Both the position numbers and the translations under genes were made by a program. Positions 21,649 through 33,943 of a stretch of DNA of 64,000 nt are shown piece by piece. Position 1 is the stretch's first letter; each line of letters starts with the position of its first letter. The notes beneath the pieces were generated by a model. The model saw only the letters and a program-made list of their open reading frames with translations. It was not told where the DNA came from and did not search any database. Source of the stretch: Nemania diffusa (taxonomy: Eukaryota; Ascomycota; Sordariomycetes; Xylariales; Xylariaceae); assembly GCA_038501195.1 (NCBI GenBank), contig JBBPUQ010000005.1, positions 2,046,001-2,110,000 on the forward strand, in the 5' to 3' direction.

Positions 21649-23454
21649 ATGAAATCTCTCACTAGCACGAGATGAAGAGAAAAAGGAAGAGAAACTGGGA
21701 AGTAATTTAATGACTTTGCATTAATCTTGGGGAAGAGGAGGGTGAATCTTTTTTCTTGCCCTGCCCCTATTACCACCACCAATCAGCAATTGGAAGGCCG
21801 ACGATGGAAAATAACTCCTTGGCCGTTCGCTCATTTTACGAGGGGAGGGGATATCTGATCCCCTCTCCGCGTCCTGTTGTTCCATTGCGATCCGCGCAGT
21901 TCGGTGTCGACAAGGTCCAGCGATCGGACCTCGCGAGGACCCAAGCTGGTCTTGGCCGTCTTCGCGGTCTGACTCTCGCTGAGACAGACAAGCATAACCC
22001 TGTCGCACCGCCACCTGCGCGTCCAGCCCACCTGGGTCGATGCTGCGGCCCCCACGATGCAGGCAGAAAACCCCGCCCCGTCCCCGCGCAGCGGTCTCGT
22101 AAGGTCTGAGAATACTCTGCCTTACCCTGCCGCCACATTGCGCCAGACGGGAGCGTGGATTCTGTCTGCATCGTGCGCTCGTTTCGTATGTTCTGACAAA
22201 CTGCTGTCTCGAGCACCCAAACCATCTTGGCTTGGATCTGCTATTCATTGTATATACTTCAATTTTTTATCCAAGCCGAGCAACGCCAACACCGGCGTGC
22301 TCCGGCAACGAGAAGAAACACCATCAAAGCGAGCCGACTGGGCTCCTGGGGACGTTTACCCTCATGTTTTAAGGTGTGACCCTGGATTTTCATCCAGGCC
22401 AGTGCACACGCCATTCTCGGTGGTCTCAAGGTATCTTCTACAGGTATCCTGTACACTACTGTGTTGTCAAGAGAAGGATGGAGAGGCTAAGCGACAGACA
22501 AACAAGAAAAAAAAATGATATGAAAAAAATCACATGAGAAAAAAAAAGAGGAAAAACACTAGTTAGCTACAGGGTTCCGTTTGTATGCTAGATAGTTGTC
22601 GCTTACTTCTCCTCAGCCTAGATAAGTTCATAGATGACGCTTGAATCTATTCACTATATGAGAAAAACGAACCATCTATGCGCCGCCTACGTGATTGATT
22701 TGTGTCCCTTGCGTCGAGTAGTGACCAATGCGTGTTCATGCATACCTATTTCTAAGAATGGGGAAGCGGTTCATGTCAGGTGGAGGTCTGTGGATCCCTT
22801 CATACTGGCGGTGAGGCGAGGAAGGGTTTGGTTATTGTTCGCGGGGTTTAGCGACATATCGTTTGGTAGGTCACAGGTTACCCTAGGTAAGGGATGGGTT
22901 ATCTACAGCTAAAAATGTTTATAACTGAGGAAATAGAGGAGAAGTTCGTCTTAGGTCAAGAGGGAGAAGAGAAGACATGTCTCAGAAATTCTCAAAGTTT
23001 AGAGGATCTTCCAAGTTACGCATGATTCATTGTCTTTCTATGAAAAAAACGCTTCTGACCTAGCCCGACTTTCTTCGGCTTCCACAGGATCTGTCAATCA
23101 GCGAACTAGGTCGTTCTGGTATCCTTTACTATAAACAAACAAAATCCGTCGCGAATCAAACATCATCTCTCATCCGTGGGGTGTCTGCGCGCGAGAAAAC
23201 AGAGAAACAAGTACGCAGTAAACAGAGCACCTCCCCCAACCAACCCTGTGACTTTTTGCCCATACGGCGGGGTTTACGGTCATACCAGCCGTGTTGAACC
23301 CAGCCCCGCAGTTCTTCTTTTTGTCCAACCATAAGCGCCTTCGTTCCTCTATCGCCAAACGCCAAATAATGCGCGTTGATAATATTATACATTGAAAATG
23401 GTGAATCGTCGATGTTTAGCGTATGCGTAGCCACGAGTTTGTAACAGCCACCGG
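21649..23454. other. Convergent intergenic region
   Basis: 1.8 kb between convergent genes. A-rich runs lie around 22,505-22,555. The frames of up to 175 residues at 21.7-22.5 kb occur in several overlapping phases and resemble nothing, so I see no supportable gene. Confidence 0.45.
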
Positions 23455-25372
23455 TCATAGTTCTCTGTAATCACTGGGCCGAACTCTACGCTGTCGGTTC
23501 TGGTGCCGTCCAGGATTGACCGGTTTCCTAAAGTAGGCTTCGTCATCATTGTTCGGCGTTGTGAAATTGGGCCGTGGCTGTTGGTGGTTGTTGTTGAAAC
23601 CATTTTGGCCCCCGTTCATATTCATGAAACCCATGTTGCCCATGGCACCATTGTTCATACCAAAATTTCCCCCAAACATGTTGTTGTTCATCATCGCAGG
23701 ATTGAATGCTCCATTCATAGCCATCATAGGGTTCATCATCGGATTCATGCCCATCATGCCCATGTTCATATTAGGCTGGCCAAATCCGTTCATATTCATA
23801 GGAAATGGCATCATGTTAGGCATGCCGCCCATTCCGTTTATTCCAGGCATCATATTCTGCATTTCCTTGGCTTCTTGAGCACGTTGCATAGCTTTGGGGG
23901 CTTTAGGAATTTTGGGATTCTCCATCAACTCATCTGCCGGCCGCTTCTTGGTAGATTCTGCGGCTTTTATTGTGTCACTAGGTTCCGTTGAAGGGTTAGG
24001 GACGATAGAAGGCTTTGACGCTTTTGGTGATTGAGACTTCTTTTCGGCATTTGCTAGTGTAGGCGAGCCTGATTTCTCCGCAGCGGGTGGCGATTCCGTC
24101 TTGATAGGATTCGATTGTATTGTTTCTTTGTTCTCGCTAGGCGACTGCGGCTGAGCCTTTTCTACCGGTGGACTAGGGGATTGTTCTTTCACTTTGGCAG
24201 TCTCTTTTTCTTTTAGAAACGCCCGAGTCTTTGCCGAAGCTTCGTCATCAGGCTTTAGATCATCAATGAGTACTCCATCAGTCTGGCAACCAGGGCAGAT
24301 GAAATCGCTCTCGATAAGTGCATTAGTGATGCAATCATTGCAATACGTCTTCTCACAACACGGTGTCTTCATTGGGTCTATGAACGTCCTGTTGTCGATG
24401 GAGCACAATAATCCCTTCTCTTCGAGTTCCTTGTCCTCAGCGGAAGCTGCTTTCTGAGCTGCCGCAGATGACTTAGTCTTAGCCTGGAACTGCTCCCAGC
24501 TTGCCTTATCAGGCTCTGCAATAACAAATTCACCATCTGCGTTGACCATCAGACCAGAGGGGGGCTTCACCTCCTCCCCATCGGCACCAGTTTGTTGCAG
24601 AGCAGACTTGTCTACTGTCTTGAGAAAAGACCGAGGGATACCTGTAGTACGCTTGACTCGAGGTCGATTGTCGAAGTCGGGATTATCGTTTGTCGGGCAC
24701 AGCTGAATCCAATGACCCTTTTGTCCGCAGCGATAACAAATGTACCCATTCGGCGGCTCGTGGTCGGGGACATTGGCCGGTTTCTTGGTGCCTGGTTTGT
24801 AGACGGCGGTTTTGCTACAGAAATGATTAGTTACCACGATTACGGATGAACTGATTAGCTACCTACTGGGACATCTCCTCCTGTTGTGCTGTCCATTGCT
24901 CGGACTCAGCCTGGAACATAGCCATCATTTTCTCCTCTTCTGTAAGTGCAGTGCTCATCTGCGCGAGGCCTGTTGTTGCCGGCTTCGTTACTTTAGTCGT
25001 CGCTTCTTTCCGACTTGAGTTCTTCGCGCTCGAAGGCATCTTGCCGGACACATACCGAGCCGCGCGACCGGCGCCGGGCTTTTGTGGGGGGAGGCGGCGT
25101 GCCACGACTGTCGTGGAGCGCGGGATAATGGTGGTGTCGTCGTCATACTCTAGAAAGTTGTTAGAAGGCTAGCACGGGGGAACTCTTGGCATCATCTTAC
25201 CTTCAGTGCCATCGTCGGTATATATGGCAAGATCAAAATCAGTACCGTCACCCAGGCCACTCTTTATGATAATATCACGCTTCAGCTCAAACACTGAAAT
25301 GCCAGTACCATCGAACTCGACCCTTGTCGGCTCCTTCTGCGACTTGAACTTGAAGAACACGGAGGAAGTCAT
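23455..25372 (-). CDS. MPE1: Mpe1/RBBP6-type cleavage and polyadenylation factor subunit
   Basis: Three exons: 25372-25201, 25149-24867 and 24814-23455, with introns of 51 and 52 bp in matching phases, giving 604 residues. The N-terminal 80 residues are a DWNN ubiquitin-like domain that opens with SSVFFKFKSQKEPTRVEFDG and ends near TTIIPRSTTVVARRLP. A CCHC zinc knuckle (CYRCGQKGHWIQLC) is at 178-191, followed by the family string GIPRSF. A RING/U-box-like Cys cluster runs from C289 to C328 (CCEKTYCNDC, then CPGC). The C-terminal third is Lys/Ser/Pro-rich, then Met/Asn/Gly-rich. In yeast, Mpe1 is an essential subunit of the nuclear cleavage and polyadenylation complex and shapes mRNA 3'-end formation. 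Domain order and length fit the family well. Confidence 0.93.
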
Positions 25373-26599
25373 GGTGTATTATCCTAATGATTCTGCGACG
25401 TTATACTACTGCTGGAAGTGTGGATGGCGAGGTAGGCCTAGGACTCTCGACAGCTTATGACGAGGAATAGCTAGATAGTTATTAGATGACTCGGTCAGAA
25501 GACGGTGGCACTTGTACGATTGAGGTGGCTCCGCAAGCTGGTCAGTCTTGAATGTATTCTGATGAGTGGATTGTGAAAGTGTAATGCGAAGTCTGCGCGT
25601 TATTTGTTTCTTAAGAGCGAGCTGGCAACATGAGGGGACGTGTATCAATTTCTGATTGTACTTGAAGAACAATGAGAGTTCACACTCTGAATAGAAGAGA
25701 AAGGAGAGATGTACAAAGCCACAAGTGGTTGATGCCACCAGGTCGGCTCGATAACAAACGAGAAGAAAAAAGGTAAATTCCCTCCAATACCAAGCCACAA
25801 CAACAACAACGACGACACGCACAGCACCGCAAGAATCTCGTCTTCTACGTAGTCCGAGACCTCCCACCGTACCCTATGGATACTATCACAATGCTTAAGC
25901 ACAACCGCGACGGATGAAACAGCCGAAATGATCGCGCGCGGTAGTCCTCGTGGGGATGACTGCGCGAGAATGCGACCGGCGGACGCAGGAAGCTGCCGAT
26001 CTAGGCCAGTATGGTCGGAAATCGAGCAGACGCGGAATCGTTAAGAGTACACACTACCTTTCCCGGGCAGCGGTTGCACGGTTGTAGATGACCTCAGTGT
26101 AATGGCGTGGTGGTCGAGGGCGTAATTGTGTTGAGGAGAGATCGGTGAAAGAGTGTGAAGATAGGAAGAAAGACAACGGAGCTACATAGGTAGAAAGAGG
26201 AGTAGGTAATGCTTTGAAATGCCTAATATTAGTCAGAAGCGCTAGAACCACAAATAGTCATATCACGTGACCATATAGCGCTGAACTTAACCGTAGATGG
26301 AATCCATGTGTCAGCAGCTGACAGCTGGCAAGTAGGCAAGTAGATGTTGTTGTAGGTCAGTAATTAAGGCTAATATTCCACAACAAACTTATACATAGCA
26401 ATTATCTAACTAATACAAACTTATACATATATGTATAACTTCAACGGCGAGGCCATCGCCAGCGAGGAACTTGCCATTCCTGATGAATATCCTGGGGGGA
26501 GGTGTTCATCAATCTTGACGGATATAACCACGTGCAGCCCAAATTCAGAGTTCACACAACTCTTCCAAATGTGTCTCCCTTGGCTACTACTTAATAGTA
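25373..26599. other. Intergenic: promoter of MPE1 and 3' flank of the SUR7 gene
   Basis: 1.2 kb without a supportable gene. The frames here are short and unlike proteins. Confidence 0.5.
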
Positions 26600-27557
26600 T
26601 CACACCTCTCGACGCGGCCTGTACCCCCAGCTTGCCCAAAAATGAATGATACAAGCAATCGAGGTCAAAACAGCTGCTGTCCATTGCAACCCCAACATCC
26701 ATGTTCCAACTGAGGCAGAGACGCCGATGGCTGTCTGGGTCCTCATTATAGTTTGAAACAAGTACGAGATCGCCGTACTCAGGCCAGCAGCCGCGATAAC
26801 AACTAAAGTAGTAAGGAGACACAGTATCATAACCAAGATATTCCACCTCCTCGAATAGAGCACAATCGGCGAGCTCACGAGGAGGAGTGCATTCAACACA
26901 GCGCCGCTCAAGAATAGGTCGACCATGACACGATATAAAGCGCGAAGGATATCGAGGAGCGTATTGTTTAAATCAAGACCTGGTAAGCCGAGGCTTACAC
27001 CCTTAACAAGCTCATCGGGGAGGACCTGAAGTGGATTGAACCAAAACGATATATCCGGCTTCGAGCAGTAGGTGATTCCCCTATCATTATGTCAACTCAT
27101 CTCTTCATTTTATTCTTCGTCGTCTGTCACGTACGTAGCCTTATATCCCTCACAATAATTCCACAGGCCCGCCTGGTAGAAATCATACAATCCCTGCGAT
27201 CGAGCGATCGAGTTATGTAGCGTCACGCCGCTTGGGACTGATCTAGCAGAGATAGCTCCAATGTCCAGCTTTAGTAAGTAGATGCCTCCCAGTGCCTCGT
27301 TCGCTTGTGTGTTTCCGATCTCGACCTATGTCTACAGTTAGTATAAAGAGCGAATTACTACCACAAACGCTTACCAGTATCAATAACAGGAGGGCCAAGA
27401 GAAAGCAAAACCACGACACAACGATGGCACTGCGCCGTGCTGTGGTCCATCTCTCCTGTCTAGCCTGGGTGTCGGCACTCTCGCGCCCACTGTAGTCACA
27501 CCCCCTTTCTATCTTTGAATCGTCAGATTGGCGACGAGGTAAATAACTCAAGCCCAT
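26600..27557 (-). CDS. SUR7/PalI family membrane protein (three exons)
   Basis: Exons are 27557-27375, 27325-27135 and 27080-26600, with introns of 49 and 54 bp and matching phases (0, then 2), giving 284 residues. Transmembrane helix 1 is at about 44-64, and helices 2-4 lie at about 180-200, 204-229 and 250-272. The extracellular loop carries the family features: LLKLDIG, HNSIARSQGLYDFYQAGLWNYCEGY with C119, and ITYCSKP with C130. This is the SUR7/PalI family (eisosome-associated Sur7 proteins and pH-sensor PalI/Rim9), which act at the plasma membrane. The short cytoplasmic tail (ending YRPRREV) favours a Sur7-like protein over PalI, but this is not certain. The open frames at the two ends are only exon fragments. 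Confidence 0.9.
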
Positions 27558-29073
27558 GGTGAGTAAAGAAGCTAGAAAATATGCTGTTTTGAGCCGGTGA
27601 ATGCTGGTGAAACTACTTCGGACTGTATTTCCGAGTTTCCTTTTGGGCGTGGAGGTGACGAATAATCCGTCTGATTATATGCAAATGCTCTAGTATAATA
27701 CAGTCTCGACAAAAATGAATCGGCTATGGCTTGTTGATGGATTCAATGAAGTATTTCAAGATAAAGGCAGCTCCTACTCTGATACCATGACAGTCCAAAG
27801 ATTATTGTGGCAATGAACTATAACCTAATTGTTTACAGGCACTATCGATGTAGACGAAACCTTCCTTCTCCTTATCAGAGTACCCGACCCTTTCAGACAG
27901 GATCTGTCCTTCGTCTGAAAGTACCTACAAGTAGTTTGGGTTATTATGGACTGCCTAGGTATCCTATACCAACAATAACGTTTTTGAATACCTCTCAAGC
28001 AAGCTCAGGCATGGCGCAGAAACGACTCGTATACGTAACATGAAGTGCAGAGTCAAACCTTACAACCTGTGCTTGTGAATAAAAGTACATACCGGTCAGT
28101 ATTAATTTCTACGCAAAGAGATGTAGACCGAATGATGAGCTCTTGGTGCCGACTGACGTGGAGTTGGCAGCACTTTGCATGGGCGATCGTTGCTCGCTGA
28201 CGCGTATCTCGCTGTAAGACGTAGGAATCGGCATTTCTATTGCTTAAACGTAGAAATCCAGCTTGAAGATGCAACGAAAAGCCGGCTATCGGGTTCTGAT
28301 AGATTCTGGCGTCAGTTTTGGACAAATCGTCATAGACATCCTACTCGCCAATCACATATATGTACTTAGTAAGTAATACAATCCAGCAGACTCGAGAATT
28401 TATTCAGGGGCACTCTGAGTTCAACCAAGAATATAGCGCTACCTAGCAGTTAACCCGCTCAATACGTTTTCCTACAGATCTTTAATTAAGTAGCCCAGCC
28501 ATTTCATAAAGGCGCGTTCGGAGCGGCGCCGGAACTCCGCGCCACACCTTTGGTCTTGAAGCTTTTCTGCCGTGGCCTTCTGGCTTGGCGCGAGGGGTTA
28601 TCATGCGAGTGATCGGGGAAATGTTCCATGTATGATCTATCGACAAGAAGCAATTCATACGCAGTAGTAGTCGTAGCAATAATACGTAGTCGAGTCGGAA
28701 TGACACTAACAGTCTACCGTCAACGCGCGTCTAAGACGCGCACGGGGTATTACCATCTGCTACTTACTTAGATAGCATGGAATGGCAGGGAGTAGAAATT
28801 TTACATCGGGCCCGACGGAGTCTTGGATCATGCCGTTCCCAACGCCCCAGGCAAGCCACTAAAGTAACTCTGAAGCCAAGAGGAGAAACGACTTCAGGGT
28901 GGCTGATTTAACTAGTGAAACTCAATTCCTAGGGCGGCATGCCTCTATCCCAAGTAATAGTATGTCTCAGCTTTTTCTGTGTTGTCTCTGAGAACTAATG
29001 TATCAAGTTCACAAGTCGTTCTGGAACTCAAAATAGTCGTATCATACATAGGAACATCACCAACGCAATCTAA
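27558..29073. other. Intergenic
   Basis: 1.5 kb including the SUR7 gene promoter. A frame at 28482-28706 (-) has a basic C-terminal part but no recognisable motif. Nothing else is seen. Confidence 0.45.
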
Positions 29074-30955
29074 CTACCGGATACAGAAAAATTCGACATC
29101 TAGTCTTTCAGCCTCTTTCACCAAGACCATTTCTCCGGCCATGAGCCCGTAGACATAGGCGGTGCCGAGAAATAGCCATTGGTTTCCCTCGAGCTCTCTG
29201 AGCACAGCCGGCCATCTTAACCCGTATAGAATTACAACAACATCGCTCTCCTTCATGAAGTGAGGTCCAAGTCCAAAATGCCCATTCGCGGTTACGAAAA
29301 AGGTGCGATTCATGCACGCATTGTACATGGCCTCTGCATAATGGATCGCCTGTATTGTATTGTCGTCGTGCGTGTCATCAACCGAAGAAACAGAAGCTCG
29401 CCGCGTCTCCTTTGATCCTAGATTCCGAAATGCCTCATAGCCACCCGTTATTTCCGGCCCGGTCGGTTGATAACGTACGTCAACCCCGGCAACCATGGTC
29501 ACTGCGATCGCTTGTTTTAAGGAGCAGCTGTCTGGCGGTGTGGTAACCATTAAGTTCACCTCATCCAACACGGACTCTAAGTATTTCATACGCACGTTGT
29601 CATCAGCTCTAATCCTCTGTGTGATCCGGGAGACGCGACCGATGCGAAATCCCCCGACCGACAAGCCGGCGTCACTTTGAGTGATGTCCCCGGAGAGAAT
29701 CATTTCCCTTCCTAGGCAGGCGTCAAAGGTCGTAGACATGAAGTTGGGATGTTCATCGAGATCTTTAGACCGATGCCATTTCGGAACCCATGAAGCGAAG
29801 TCGTCGAGCTGCAACTCACCACCCACGGTCCAATGTCGAACGTAGTCGAGTATCTGCAAATCACCGCTCTCTCGAAGGATACACCAGGCCGCTTCTCGGT
29901 AGACTTCAGCAACGCTTCTACCGTAGTCAGGCGTAATAGCTAGTCGTGGCCGACCGTCCCCGGGGTTGATAGTCAACCCCAATATGCCATAAACCTTGTC
30001 TACGTCTAGAGATGAAAGGCGCTGTTGGGCCAGATCTAGAAGGTAAAGGATACCGGCCATCTGTCCAGTTTTCGTATTGTGGTACCCATACTGAGTATCG
30101 ACGAGGTCATTCATGTCCGCTGCATACGAACACTGAAGTCTTAACCCTTCGTCAACGAAGTAGTACTTGTATACCAACCAGGCCGCGACTCGCGTCACAT
30201 CGAGGAGTCGGAACTCGAACGATCCACAGAGACAAACATTCTCTTTGGCTAAAGCTGCTTCTTGCAGCACCCAAAGGCGTCTGCACATGGTCAATGATAA
30301 GCCAACTATAAAGGGTTCAGCGATCGTACCGGAACCATGGTATGCAGAATAGTTTGAAAAGAGCCGAGACACTGTACGCGGCATTAATGCCAGTGTCCGA
30401 GTACAGCCACGTGCCGCCTTCGCTCCGAAGAAGTGTAAAGGAGCCCTCAGCAACCGTCGCCTCGTTTAATATTGCATCTATACTATGTGAGGCCTCTTCA
30501 ATGTCTTCTTCGCCGAGATAAATCAAGTTCCGATCGCCATTCTGATAAATCATAGACATCAGAGATACTTGCTGTTGGCGCTCACCTGCATCCTCTTGGT
30601 TGATACAAATGGCATCTAACCAAACAACTCGTGGTGTAACTGGTGAGCGCACTCGCCTTAGCGCCTCTGCTGCAGATAGGGGCACTAACAGGGAAATGTT
30701 GTTCACCAAGATGTTGCATCTACTGTTGGGATCTCCCCAGCAATAGGATATTGTCTCGTATTTGGGAACCAGTTCGGCTCCCAGGTCGGCGGATGACAGA
30801 AGACACTCGACTGGGCTGTCGTTTTCCCCGGCGAGAATCGTAATTAATCTAAACTCTTTTGACGCATGGGCGAGTGCCGTGTAGTGTGTACGTTTTTCCT
30901 CAACACCCCCAAGGCCGGCCGAGTCCAAGTCGTTAGTTGGAACGAGGGCGCGCAT
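29074..30955 (-). CDS. HET-domain (heterokaryon incompatibility) protein
   Basis: Two exons, 30955-30330 and 30280-29074, with a 49-bp intron (GTACGA to GCAG) in phase 2, give 610 residues. The HET domain is clear: EFRLITIL at 34-41, YETISYCWGD at 66-75, VVWLDAICINQED at 110-122 with ERQQQV after it, LIYLGEED, and IPWFRRLWVLQEAAL formed across the splice junction. The C-terminal region holds the usual string LAQQRLSSLDVDKVYGILGL and ends with a GxHF-GLGP segment typical of the HET 'ankyrin-like' tails. HET domains trigger programmed cell death on non-self recognition in filamentous ascomycetes. No separate sensor domain is visible. The gene appears intact, and most genomes have many such genes, so a role in incompatibility is not assured. 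Confidence 0.92.
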
Positions 30956-31982
30956 GATCTAAAATCCCTCGCTTTGCGCCTCCCGTACTTACAATAGCTG
31001 GATTGAGATTGTCCCAGGCACTGGGCCAATTTGTCTTCCGGGCCATTCTTAATGAGCATTTCACCTCCGTAGTTTGGTCCGCGACCTCCATGACGCATCT
31101 CACAACTCTTTAGGGCTGATGGATGCCTCTCGTGATAAGTTAGCGTTATTCGCCCTGTGTTCAATTGGCCTGTAAGATAAGCATTCTACCAGGTATCAGT
31201 TCCTTTTTCTGTGATCAACGGCAAATCAGACTGTTGCATTGCAACATGCATGGACCAGGTTGTCGCATCTCGCTTACAGCTAACAGCCCATCGTCTTGGT
31301 TCAGGGAATACCACCGACTTTAGGCAGCATCAAGGCAATTCCCGTGCTATTTACTACTTAATTAAGCACCTTCATACTTCTAGATAGCATCTATCTAACT
31401 ACGCAGTACTAAAGGAAAAGTCTACATCATAGATATATTAAACCAAAGTAACCTTTTCTGTAGAAATGCTTACGCTCTCAGTGAGATGCAACCCCCGGCA
31501 TTGCATTTCGGCCCTGCCAAATCGCTCCCTATCTATTGGATAGGTATATACAGCGTAGAGCTGGAAATAAATGCTATTTTTAGGCATCTAGCGTAGAGAT
31601 ACATAGTAGGGCAAAGGTACTATAGACTACGGTATTCTGACACTCAGAAGCGGCGGCTATTTTATATAACTGTTAAAAAGGGCCCTGCTGCATCTATCTT
31701 TTTTGTTTCGGCCTTTGGCGAAAGAGAGAAACCCCCGGAGATATACAGTAAAGACGTAAGACGCAACCAGTCTGAAGAGGTGGAATGGTTTTTAGAGTGA
31801 ATCGGGCTACTCGCTATGCAGGGTAACCTGCGCCACGCCACATTAGGCGCGCAGGATTGACCTAACCCAGGATACCTACGTCAGATTCCTTCACGAACCA
31901 TCTCAGAGAAAATGAGAATATCGGTCTAATCAACTATGCCAACTGTCTCACCACTTCTGGTGAGCAACCACACACGATCGCC
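30956..31982. other. Divergent promoter region
   Basis: 1.0 kb between two divergent genes. A leftward frame overlaps the start of the HET gene in another phase and is not convincing as an extra exon. Confidence 0.5.
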
Positions 31983-32780
31983 ATGAGTGACATACAGCTA
32001 CCACCGCCTCCTTCGTACGAAGAAGTAATGGCCAGGGACAGGGAGGACAACCGGAGGGGCGGAGAGCTGACAGCTAGAGCCGGGATACCGTCGTCCATGT
32101 CCCGGTTAATGCCGCTGGACTTCAACGTCTACAGCGAAAGTGCCACATCCGGCGACGTCTATTTCATGGGGCCGCATCAGAAAGACCGGCAGTTCGCCCT
32201 CACCTTCCATTCCAACAGCTTTGCCCAGATCCCCAACCCATTTCTCATCCTGCACGACGGGCTAACACGGCAGGATCGAGCCATCGGCACCGCGACCAAC
32301 GCATGGGTCAAGGACCACCAGAAGTTCTTCGATGAATTCATCATCACTGCCCCTCCTCTCGCCGGCTCCGGCTCTCCGCTGGTTCAGGAACCGTTGGTGG
32401 CGGTCCACAAGGGCACGTATTGGCGTCCCGTCACTGTAATGAGGTATTCCGTCCAGGTAGCCTCCACGGCAACGAGAAATAGCAGTCGCGGCGGCGAAAG
32501 CGAACGACAGGAGTTTGAGTGGCAGGAGTGCAATAGCGGCGAAGCGCTTGGCCTACCCGTAGGGACACTAGGATGGAGGCTGGTGGCTCTGGCGGACGAC
32601 TCGGAGACGCTGGCAGTGTGCGTGCGCCACAGCGGCAGTCTGACCAAATTCTTGCGTTTCGCGTTCAAGGGAAAGGGGAGGACGGCAGGTCACTACGGTT
32701 TGACGTGGGAGGTTATGGCTATCCTCACCGGATTGACTACCTGGTCTCGCATGCTTGAGATAGATAGGAGCATGGGATAG
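31983..32780 (+). CDS. Fungal protein with N-terminal PPSY motif
   Basis: A single exon of 265 residues. Residues 7-15 read PPPPSYEEV, a PPxY motif of the kind bound by WW domains (Rsp5/Nedd4 ubiquitin ligases) and ALIX/ESCRT adaptors. Residues 40-265 appear to be one beta-rich globular domain, with DVYFMGPHQKDRQFALTFHS, a Gly-x-x-T-Trp-like WRPVTVMRYSVQV strand pair and LRFAFKG near the end. I do not recognise the domain with confidence; a tubby/LURP-like beta barrel is one possibility. There is no signal peptide or membrane helix. The gene lies divergent from the HET gene and 137 bp from the convergent dehydrogenase gene. Confidence 0.72.
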   Translation: MSDIQLPPPPSYEEVMARDREDNRRGGELTARAGIPSSMSRLMPLDFNVYSESATSGDVYFMGPHQKDRQFALTFHSNSFAQIPNPFLILHDGLTRQDRAIGTATNAWVKDHQKFFDEFIITAPPLAGSGSPLVQEPLVAVHKGTYWRPVTVMRYSVQVASTATRNSSRGGESERQEFEWQECNSGEALGLPVGTLGWRLVALADDSETLAVCVRHSGSLTKFLRFAFKGKGRTAGHYGLTWEVMAILTGLTTWSRMLEIDRSMG

Positions 32781-32917
32781 TCAACTCAGTTCTGTATTTT
32801 TAGACACATTCAAGATGAACTATCGTAGTACGGATCGATATTAACAGGCCTAGAACGCGCTCGCAAGTGAACCGCTGTGACAGGTTTGTCTAGCTACATC
32901 TCCTTATTTCAATCTGG

Positions 32918-33943
32918 CTAGACAAGCTTCTTGCCGCCATCGTAGTACTCTCTCTCGCGCCTCATGATCATCGCAGTCAGCTTATCCCCAGCCCATCGGG
33001 GCAAGAGTAGCAAGATGCCACTAAGCGATTGCTGCAGCGCATGTCCCCAATATCCAACAACAACCCCATTGTCATATCCAACTCGTGCCAAAGTAGCTTT
33101 CGCCATTGTCTCTACGTTTGGCACAGATAGGGATGCTGGTTCTGTGCAGCCTCCTGCTCCAGTAACCTTACCGAATGCGACCCCCAAGATTTCAACGTCG
33201 CTTCCCGAGCCCTCCATTGCCATCTCTATGCGTAGCGCGCGAGTAGCCGTCATGAGAAAGGCCTTACTGGCGCTGTAGGATACAAGAAGAGGGAGGCCAC
33301 GCTCTGCCAGTGAGCTGATGTTAATCACAAGAGACGGGGAGTTCTGTTTGAGGCTTGGGAGGAGCGCGCGTGTCAAAAGGAGTGGAAAGAGGGCATTTAG
33401 GCTGATGTTTCCCGTAACTTTTGCTTCAGGCGACTCTTTCAATGATACAAAGGTAGGGTAAGGTGGGCCTCCACCTGCGTTATTAATGAGTACAGTCAAG
33501 TGTATATCCTGTAGCTCACGCTGGATAGCGTTGAAGTCTGGCGGCGCCGGACCTATGTCGCCTGGCTGCTTTGGAGCATTAAGATAGGTCTTGCATGCCA
33601 CTGCTTCAGCATCCGCAATGATGACTCTGAAAGACCGATTGGGGAACGCTTCCTGAAGTTCAGATGCTACCCGGGACATCTTCCCGTCATCGCGCCCGTG
33701 CAGCACCACATTGAAGCCGCAAGTAGCAAGCTCGCGGGCGAGAGCGTGGCCGATTCCCCTGGAGGCGCCGGTGACCATGGCCCATGGCTCCTGACCACTT
33801 TTTGATTTATGGGCGTAGATCGCTAGACGAGATGGTTGAAGGTAGACCATAAAATTGTTCAGGGTCTTGATTAGAACACCCAAGATAGTCACGAAGCCGA
33901 CTACACTAAAGAGTGCGGTGGACGAGGTCAATATAGCCATCAT
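32918..33943 (-). CDS. Membrane-anchored short-chain dehydrogenase/reductase
   Basis: 341 residues from the first ATG (33943); the frame is open upstream but only to a TTG and then a stop. An N-terminal hydrophobic helix (about 9-25) precedes the Rossmann fold. The cofactor motif TGASRGIG is at 58-65, NNAG at 154-157, and the catalytic set is S210, Y223 and K227 (YSASK). This resembles the 17-beta-hydroxysteroid dehydrogenase type 12 / 3-ketoacyl-CoA reductase group that acts on the ER in fatty-acid elongation, but the DIGPAPPDFNAIQREL insert differs, so the substrate is open. The last four residues are KKLV, a KKxx dilysine ER-retrieval signal, which supports an ER location. Confidence 0.88.
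   Translation of the reverse strand: MMAILTSSTALFSVVGFVTILGVLIKTLNNFMVYLQPSRLAIYAHKSKSGQEPWAMVTGASRGIGHALARELATCGFNVVLHGRDDGKMSRVASELQEAFPNRSFRVIIADAEAVACKTYLNAPKQPGDIGPAPPDFNAIQRELQDIHLTVLINNAGGGPPYPTFVSLKESPEAKVTGNISLNALFPLLLTRALLPSLKQNSPSLVINISSLAERGLPLLVSYSASKAFLMTATRALRIEMAMEGSGSDVEILGVAFGKVTGAGGCTEPASLSVPNVETMAKATLARVGYDNGVVVGYWGHALQQSLSGILLLLPRWAGDKLTAMIMRREREYYDGGKKLV

Noticed and set aside
22057..22518. 153-residue plus-strand frame ending in poly-Lys
   Set aside because: Several overlapping frames of similar quality exist here, and the poly-Lys end is just an A-rich tract.
28482..28706. 74-residue minus-strand frame
   Set aside because: It has a basic tail but no motif, splice context or neighbour support.
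30844..31164. Extra upstream exon for the HET gene
   Set aside because: The frame overlaps the HET start in another phase, with no HET-like sequence, and the ATG at 30955 already gives a complete domain.
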